Source of the DNA: Pseudaquabacterium terrae
GTDB taxonomy: Bacteria; Pseudomonadota; Gammaproteobacteria; Burkholderiales; Burkholderiaceae_C
Reading direction: 5' to 3'
Length of the DNA: 64,000 bases
Assembly: GCF_013266755.1 (NCBI RefSeq)
Contig: NZ_JABRWJ010000003.1
Location: forward strand, 682,001-746,000
In this document: piece after piece, positions 59,346 to 64,000 of the stretch
Numbering within the stretch: the stretch's first letter is position 1
Layout of the letters: every line of letters starts with the position of its first letter
Made by a program: the position numbers and the translations under genes
Notes under the pieces: model-generated
The model's database searches: none
Seen by the model: the letters and a program-made list of their open reading frames with translations, nothing else
Told to the model about the DNA's origin: nothing

Positions 59346-60386
59346 ATGACCGACCACCTCTTCGACACCCCCATCAATCTGTCCGCGCTGACCGCGACGG
59401 GCGTCAACCACGCGCCGCTCGCCGTCGCGCCGCTGCCCGACCTGTCGTGGACCGAGGGACGGACCGCGCAGTTCGTCGTGCCCCGCGCCACGTTCTACGA
59501 CGGCGACGGCGACGGCGATGCGCTGCGGTACTACGCGATCCAGGCCGACGGGAGCGAGTTGCCGTCGTGGATGTCGTTCCACGCACCGACCCGCACGCTC
59601 AGCGGCCAGCCGCACGCCGGCGCGCGCGACGTGTCGGTGCTCATCGTCGCCGTCGACCCTTGGGGCGCCTACGGCTGGGACCAACTGACGGTGCGCACGC
59701 CGGCCGCGGCATCACCGAAGCTCGTCGGAACCTCGAGCGACGATGTCCTATGGGGGACGCAACTGGACGACCTGATCCGCAGCTACGCCGGAGCCGATCG
59801 CATCGCTGGCGGGAACGGCGACGACACGATCGACGGCGGCATGGGCATCGACACGGCCCTCTTCAGTGGCGCGGCTTACCAGTACGAGTTGTCGTGGGAC
59901 GCCGCCGCGTGGGGCTGGTCGCTGCGCGACCTGTACGACGGCCGCGACGGCCGCGACCTGCTGTTGAACGTCGAACGCCTGCAGTTCACCGATATCGCCG
60001 TCGCGCTCGACCTCGGCGGCAACGCCGGCCGCGTGGCGCGGCTGATCGGTGCCGTCGCCGGCATTGATGGGCTCGGCGATGAGCGGCTCGTCGGCCGCGC
60101 GCTCGGCCTTAAGGATGCCGGCTACAGCGATGTCGCGATCGCCTACGAACTGCTCCGGGCCGAAGGGCTTCACTCGCCGGCCGCGGTCGTCGCGGAGTTG
60201 TGGACGAACCTATTCGGCACACCACCCGCGGCATGGCAGAGCCAGCCCTACGTCGACATGATCGAGCGCGGCACATCGGCCGCCGAGCTCGCCGTGATGG
60301 CCGCCGATACCGAGCTGAACGCGCAGCGCATCGACTTGGTCGGGCTGTCGTGGTTTGGACTGGGGTATGTAGCCGACGGCTCCTGA
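59346..60386 (+). CDS. RTX-type calcium-binding secreted protein with Ig-like domain
   Basis: A 346-residue protein without signal peptide. Residues about 20-118 form a cadherin-like/He_PIG domain (RYYAIQADGSELPSWMSFHA, TRTLSGQPHAGARDVSV). Residues about 125-175 are nonapeptide RTX repeats (GTSSDDVLWGTQLDDLIRSY, GGNGDDTIDGGMGIDTALF) that bind calcium. The C-terminal 150 residues (DERLVGRALGLKDAGYSDVA, ending QRIDLVGLSWFGLGYV) resemble the DUF4214-like tails of type I-secreted proteins. Such proteins normally leave through a type I exporter, so a PIP box upstream is unexpected and argues for regulation with virulence genes rather than for type III secretion of this protein. ATG at 59346. Confidence 0.78.
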   Translation: MTDHLFDTPINLSALTATGVNHAPLAVAPLPDLSWTEGRTAQFVVPRATFYDGDGDGDALRYYAIQADGSELPSWMSFHAPTRTLSGQPHAGARDVSVLIVAVDPWGAYGWDQLTVRTPAAASPKLVGTSSDDVLWGTQLDDLIRSYAGADRIAGGNGDDTIDGGMGIDTALFSGAAYQYELSWDAAAWGWSLRDLYDGRDGRDLLLNVERLQFTDIAVALDLGGNAGRVARLIGAVAGIDGLGDERLVGRALGLKDAGYSDVAIAYELLRAEGLHSPAAVVAELWTNLFGTPPAAWQSQPYVDMIERGTSAAELAVMAADTELNAQRIDLVGLSWFGLGYVADGS

Positions 60387-60524
60387 TCCAACTCACTTGC
60401 CAGAAGCAAGATGAACAGCTGGACTGGCAACCCGACCGAGCCGCCGCGACGTCACCGGCGGATGATGAATGAATGGTCGTGCACAGACCGTGAACGGACG
60501 CGTTGAGGACGGGGGTTCGATTCC

Positions 60525-62570
60525 ATGCCAACGATTGGAGACCGCTTGGGCACGCCACCGCCGCAGCCATCGATGCCGGGCACCGCGGGTGCGCCTCAAC
60601 CTGCTCGTGGGTTGGACGCGGGGTCTGCCCTTCCCCGTCGGAACCAGGACCTCGCGCAGTCGAATCAACCGCAGGACCGGCAACGTCCGCGCACTGCGCC
60701 ACCCGCCCTGGCGACGACCAAATGGATTCCCGGCATGCAGGTGAACCTGGATGTGGTGGACGCAGCATGGAAGCTCATGCCGACCGAGCGGTCCACGCCG
60801 GACTTCAAGCACGAAGGTGCCGCACGATCGCTCCAGCCCGTGGCATTGGTGCTATCCGCCGCGCTCCCCACGATCACCGATTCGACGGCGCTGGGCAATG
60901 CAGCACGATGGCTTGACGCATACCTGTCGCTCGGAAGTGGCAGCAAGACGGACACCCAAAGAATCGCCGTCATAGCGCACCAGGCACCCGTTTGGACATC
61001 ACTCCTGAATCAGCTGCCCAACGTGGACAACTCATCGGTCCAGTACCAGGTGCTTCACCGACTTTACAAGGAAGCCTCTCACGCCGCGGCATCAGGAAAG
61101 GAAACGCTCGCGCAAGTGCGAGAACATCTCGCCGCGGGTTTGGGATGTCTCGAGTCCTTTCTGTGCGGCCAGCGTACCGCACCCGAACTGCCTGCCCGCC
61201 ACGTGCGTCGGGTAGGTGCTGCGGTTCTCGAGCAACTCGGAAGACCGCTGACCGAAGGACTGGACACGGCCGATCCGATGCGACATGCAGTGGCCAACCT
61301 GCAACCCATGACGCCAAGAGAACAGGCCCTCTATCGCGACAATCTTCGGTCCACGATGCGGCAGCTGGAAGCCGTGGATACCAGGCAGCCCAAGCTGGGC
61401 GACCTGGGCGTTGCTCTCGCGTACAGCATGAACAAGCGGATGCCCGGAATGGACGCTATGGTCTTCGACTTCGGGACGGAGTTGGCAGCGCACTTGACTG
61501 CTAGAGCTAGAAGCGATGCTTCAGAGCCGGTCTTTGCGGTGGTGACCCGATCGCAGAGGCATGGGAGCGCTGTCATCGCCAACGGAGGCGGCAAGCAAGA
61601 CGGAGACCGAGCCATGGCGACGTGGGTGGTCGATTCTGTCAATGGAAAATACGAGGATGCCATCGCCTATGACCACCAGCGCACCAAGCTGTCCGCCCAC
61701 GCGCACGGAAATACGCTGGCGACTGGCACCAACATTCAAGAGGTCGGCGCCGGCTGCATTGTGATGTCGCTCGCACTGCTGGCCAAATCGTTCAAAGCCA
61801 TGAACCGGACCGTCCAGACGCTGGACGAGATCCGAAAGGGGGCCCTCCCCGATGCATCATGGAAACACCCCTCGGACCCAGATCTGTACCTGCAGCGTTC
61901 TCCCCAACGCATGACGGGCTTGACGGCGTCGCACTTCAAGCTCATCCAGGACAAGGACCGCAAGGGCAAGGTCGATCAGCTTCTGGAGGCATCGCCTTCG
62001 CTCGCAAATGAGATTGTCAACAAGAAGGGACAAACTCTCCGACAGCGGTACGAACGTCCGGGGAACCTCACCACGGCAACAACGGAGAAGGGCGGGAAGG
62101 AGTTCAGCAACTCCCTCGCCACCTTCGCCAACCGCTGGGTAAGGCGCGCCATCGATGATCTCAAGGCCTTGCAGAAAGCCGATGACGGCGGCGCCAGCGG
62201 CTGGCGCGAGGCCTGTTTCAGGATTACGCCGGTCACCCTGGATGATGGCTCCATGACCGACCAAAGGGTGGGCCTGAAGCTTCACGCGGAGCCCAATGAC
62301 GCGAAGCAGGAAGCGTTCCGGGTTCAAGTGCGGCGGTTCGACGAGCTCTCGCACACGGCTCGGGATGTCCGCACCTGGCTCCGACACAATGCAGAGCGGA
62401 GTGGCCAAGCAATTCAACCCGATACCAGCATCACGGATATGGCCCAGTCCGACCACTACGGTCGGCACGATCGAGAAGACGTAGCGGAGTCAGGCGAGAG
62501 CGAATCGGAGACGGAGACGACAGCATCGACCGATCTTGACGACGACGACCTGTTGGACCTTGACTTCTGA
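60525..62570 (+). CDS. Candidate YopJ-family (C55) acetyltransferase effector
   Basis: A 681-residue protein. The first 65 residues are Pro/Gln/Ser/Arg-rich and disordered with no signal peptide, like type III leaders. Around residues 346-411 the order and spacing of His346 (QRHGSAVI), Asp370 (TWVVDSVNG) and Cys411 (IQEVGAGCIVMSLALLAK) mirror the His, acidic and Cys residues of YopJ, where IQ-x5-... precedes C-GIFSLALAKK by the same distance. YopJ enzymes acetylate Ser/Thr/Lys of host kinases. A helical region follows, and the last 35 residues are a Glu/Asp/Ser acidic tail. Codon use is less GC3-rich than average here. ATG at 60525 begins the leader. No direct PIP box precedes it; the RTX promoter upstream could read through. 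Assignment is inference. Confidence 0.6.
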   Translation: MPTIGDRLGTPPPQPSMPGTAGAPQPARGLDAGSALPRRNQDLAQSNQPQDRQRPRTAPPALATTKWIPGMQVNLDVVDAAWKLMPTERSTPDFKHEGAARSLQPVALVLSAALPTITDSTALGNAARWLDAYLSLGSGSKTDTQRIAVIAHQAPVWTSLLNQLPNVDNSSVQYQVLHRLYKEASHAAASGKETLAQVREHLAAGLGCLESFLCGQRTAPELPARHVRRVGAAVLEQLGRPLTEGLDTADPMRHAVANLQPMTPREQALYRDNLRSTMRQLEAVDTRQPKLGDLGVALAYSMNKRMPGMDAMVFDFGTELAAHLTARARSDASEPVFAVVTRSQRHGSAVIANGGGKQDGDRAMATWVVDSVNGKYEDAIAYDHQRTKLSAHAHGNTLATGTNIQEVGAGCIVMSLALLAKSFKAMNRTVQTLDEIRKGALPDASWKHPSDPDLYLQRSPQRMTGLTASHFKLIQDKDRKGKVDQLLEASPSLANEIVNKKGQTLRQRYERPGNLTTATTEKGGKEFSNSLATFANRWVRRAIDDLKALQKADDGGASGWREACFRITPVTLDDGSMTDQRVGLKLHAEPNDAKQEAFRVQVRRFDELSHTARDVRTWLRHNAERSGQAIQPDTSITDMAQSDHYGRHDREDVAESGESESETETTASTDLDDDDLLDLDF

Positions 62571-62836
62571 TGCACCTCGCCGAACGCGACTTGGTGGAAT
62601 GCGAGCCTGAACGGCCGGACATTGAACTTCCCGCAGAAGCACCCGCAGGCGGCGGCAACGACCGCCGCCGCCGATGGGGTTGAGTCAGTTCAATACGTCA
62701 TCTCCCCCTCGGCCTCGAACACGCCATGTGCTGTGACGACCTGCGACCCCTCGTGGCCCCACCGCTTGCCGCCGCCTGTGGCCCGAAGTACAGCCCAGTT
62801 CCGCCGGTGATCACGAAGTGACCTGCGATGAGGTTC

Positions 62837-63670
62837 TCAAAGGCGGCGGTCCAGTCCATGGACCGGCCTCGGCTCGGCCACCAGTCGCCGATGTCCTATG
62901 TACATGTACTGGCGGACGTTGACCATGCGGTGGTGCAACTCATCGAACGGCTCAATCTGAACCCGACCCGCCTTTCCATTGCTGTTGATGACGTGGGATT
63001 CATCGACGAACATTCCGCAGTGTCCGGAGTAGAAGATGAAGTCTCCGGGCAGCGGCCCCCCTTCTTCTTCGACGCGCCGACCCAGCGTGTCGCTCATGTC
63101 CGCCATGGCGCGCGGCGCCGACACCCCCGCGAGCTGCAGGCCCAGCTGAATCATGCCCGAGCAATCAAGACCGAACGAAGACCTGCCGCCCCAAACGAAC
63201 GGTGTCCCCACGAAACGCCGCATCGTCTGGACGAAGTCAGTCGCGACCACGCCAATCGGTCGGACGTGCTTCTTGAACACCCAGCCAAGTGGCCAGATCT
63301 GGTAGTGATCCTCTGCCTCGCCGACAACGCGCAGCTCGGATCCCAGTGAGATGCGATCGACCGCGACCGCCTTGAGTCGAGGAATGGATCGAATGGGGGT
63401 CCACGTCTCCCAGACGCGGTGAGTCGCCTCGTGGGCGGAATCGGCGAGTGCTGACCGCCGCACGAAGCCCCGATGACAGTAGGCGCCGAACACCTTGCCG
63501 ACCTCGAGCCAATCCCCCCACTCCTTGATGACAAGCACGCGCTCCCCGAAGAGCAACTGCGTCTCCACCGTGGCGCGGTCATCGGGCTCCTCGAGCAGGG
63601 CAGCATGGCCGCAAACGGACACGAGCGTGGCCAATGCCTGAGATGGCGGCCCGATCGTTCTCTTGGTCAC
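62837..63670 (-). CDS. NlpC/P60-family cysteine peptidase with SH3-like domains
   Basis: A 277-residue protein. Two SH3-like segments occupy the first half (VETQLLFGERVLVIKEWGDW, EAEDHYQIWPLGWVFKKHVR). The NlpC/P60 domain follows with VGTPFVWGGRSSFGLDCSGM holding the catalytic cysteine, then LPGDFIFYSGHCGMFVDESH with the histidine region and HVINSNG. Family members hydrolyse gamma-D-glutamyl-diaminopimelate or similar bonds in peptidoglycan or related peptides. No signal peptide is evident with the GTG start at 63670 (gggaag upstream) or with the longer frame from 63751, so it may be cytoplasmic and act on recycled muropeptides. It lies 34 bp after the end of an amino-acid ABC ATPase gene on the same strand, as in peptide-recycling operons. 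Confidence 0.8.
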   Translation of the reverse strand: MTKRTIGPPSQALATLVSVCGHAALLEEPDDRATVETQLLFGERVLVIKEWGDWLEVGKVFGAYCHRGFVRRSALADSAHEATHRVWETWTPIRSIPRLKAVAVDRISLGSELRVVGEAEDHYQIWPLGWVFKKHVRPIGVVATDFVQTMRRFVGTPFVWGGRSSFGLDCSGMIQLGLQLAGVSAPRAMADMSDTLGRRVEEEGGPLPGDFIFYSGHCGMFVDESHVINSNGKAGRVQIEPFDELHHRMVNVRQYMYIGHRRLVAEPRPVHGLDRRL

Positions 63671-63704
63671 TGCCGCTTCCCGCCCCGGCCCACAGGCACA
63701 GCAG

Positions 63705-64000
63705 TCAGTGCTGAAGAATCTTCGACAGGAACTCCTTGGCGCGTGGAACACGCGCTTCCGGCCGCCCGAAGAAGTCGTCGCGACTGCAGTCCTCGACGAT
63801 CTTGCCCTCGTCCATGAAGATGATGCGATGGCTGACCTTGCGGGCGAAGCCCATCTCGTGCGTCACGCACATCATCGTCATGCCCTCGCCGGCCAGCTTC
63901 ACCATCACGTCGAGCACTTCGCCGACCATCTCCGGATCGAGGGCCGAGGTGGGTTCATCGAAGAGCATCACGATCGGGTCCATGCTCAGCGCTCGCGCGA
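63705..64000 (-). CDS. Polar amino-acid ABC transporter ATP-binding protein (5' part beyond the window)
   Basis: The minus-strand frame enters from the right edge and ends at 63705. It contains the C-terminal part of an ABC ATPase: [23 protein letters not shown] (Walker B and D-loop), [20 protein letters not shown] (H-loop histidine) and the ending [20 protein letters not shown], typical of the GlnQ/HisP/GltL group that powers import of glutamine, glutamate, arginine or similar. Walker A and the LSGGQ signature lie outside. It is upstream of the NlpC/P60 gene on the same strand, suggesting import of amino acids or cell-wall peptides. Confidence 0.88.
   Translation of the reverse strand, partial: ARALSMDPIVMLFDEPTSALDPEMVGEVLDVMVKLAGEGMTMMCVTHEMGFARKVSHRIIFMDEGKIVEDCSRDDFFGRPEARVPRAKEFLSKILQH

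Overview
The window reads as chromosomal DNA of a high-GC betaproteobacterium, most likely order Burkholderiales (Rubrivivax/Leptothrix/Rhizobacter-like). The reasons are strongly GC-biased third codon positions, three Bug/TctC-type periplasmic receptors next to CoA-transferase genes, five LysR regulators, PEP-CTERM proteins and large type I-secretion-style RTX/Ig-repeat proteins. No rRNA, tRNA, CRISPR array or complete insertion sequence is visible.

Layout. (1) 0-3 kb: two LysR genes and a divergent quinone-oxidoreductase-like gene. (2) 3-7.5 kb: a minus-strand GntR / short-chain dehydrogenase relic / class III aminotransferase / glutamine-synthetase-like operon whose distal end is truncated and abuts an acetyltransferase relic, a 0.55-kb P-loop kinase cassette and the last 33 bp of a second oxidoreductase gene. 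(3) 7.6-16.2 kb: a CadC-like TPR regulator, a diheme cytochrome lipoprotein, a 784-residue orphan protein, a second frameshifted copy of the kinase cassette, and a TIR-transmembrane-subtilase protein whose catalytic Asp position is Gly. (4) 16.4-20.8 kb: a PEP-CTERM protein, a branched-chain-type binding protein, small envelope proteins and a LysR. (5) 20.9-34.5 kb: a catabolic cluster with HMG-CoA-lyase-like enzyme, two class III CoA-transferases, CitE-like lyase, alpha/beta hydrolase, acyl-CoA dehydrogenase, MaoC-like hydratase, aldehyde dehydrogenase, a two-subunit ThDP decarboxylase and three Bug receptors, flanked by LysR genes. It fits uptake of an organic acid and its activation, dehydrogenation, hydration and cleavage. 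(6) 34.5-44.5 kb: a PEP-CTERM/lipoprotein fusion, a broken PPK2, a phytase-like relic, a metallo-beta-lactamase-fold protein, LysR, a TetR/flavin monooxygenase pair with three operator-like palindromes, an MFS transporter and an endonuclease V-like gene. (7) 44.5-57.3 kb: a TonB receptor, a binding protein, a 1545-residue secreted repeat protein, a class 3 lipase lipoprotein and a PAS-GGDEF diguanylate cyclase.

(8) 57.7-64 kb is the most interesting part. Two divergent genes are each preceded by a perfect PIP-box match (TTCGB-N15-TTCGB) with a -10-like element at the expected distance, the promoter architecture used by HrpB/HrpX-type type III secretion regulators. Downstream on the plus strand lies a 681-residue protein with His, Asp and Cys placed much as in YopJ/C55 acetyltransferase effectors. 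I infer a small, previously unrecognised effector locus. An NlpC/P60 hydrolase and the end of an amino-acid ABC ATPase gene close the window.

The window is unusually rich in damaged genes: several frameshifts, internal deletions and tail fragments. These may reflect real genome decay around mobile cassettes or assembly errors, and only the reads could tell which.
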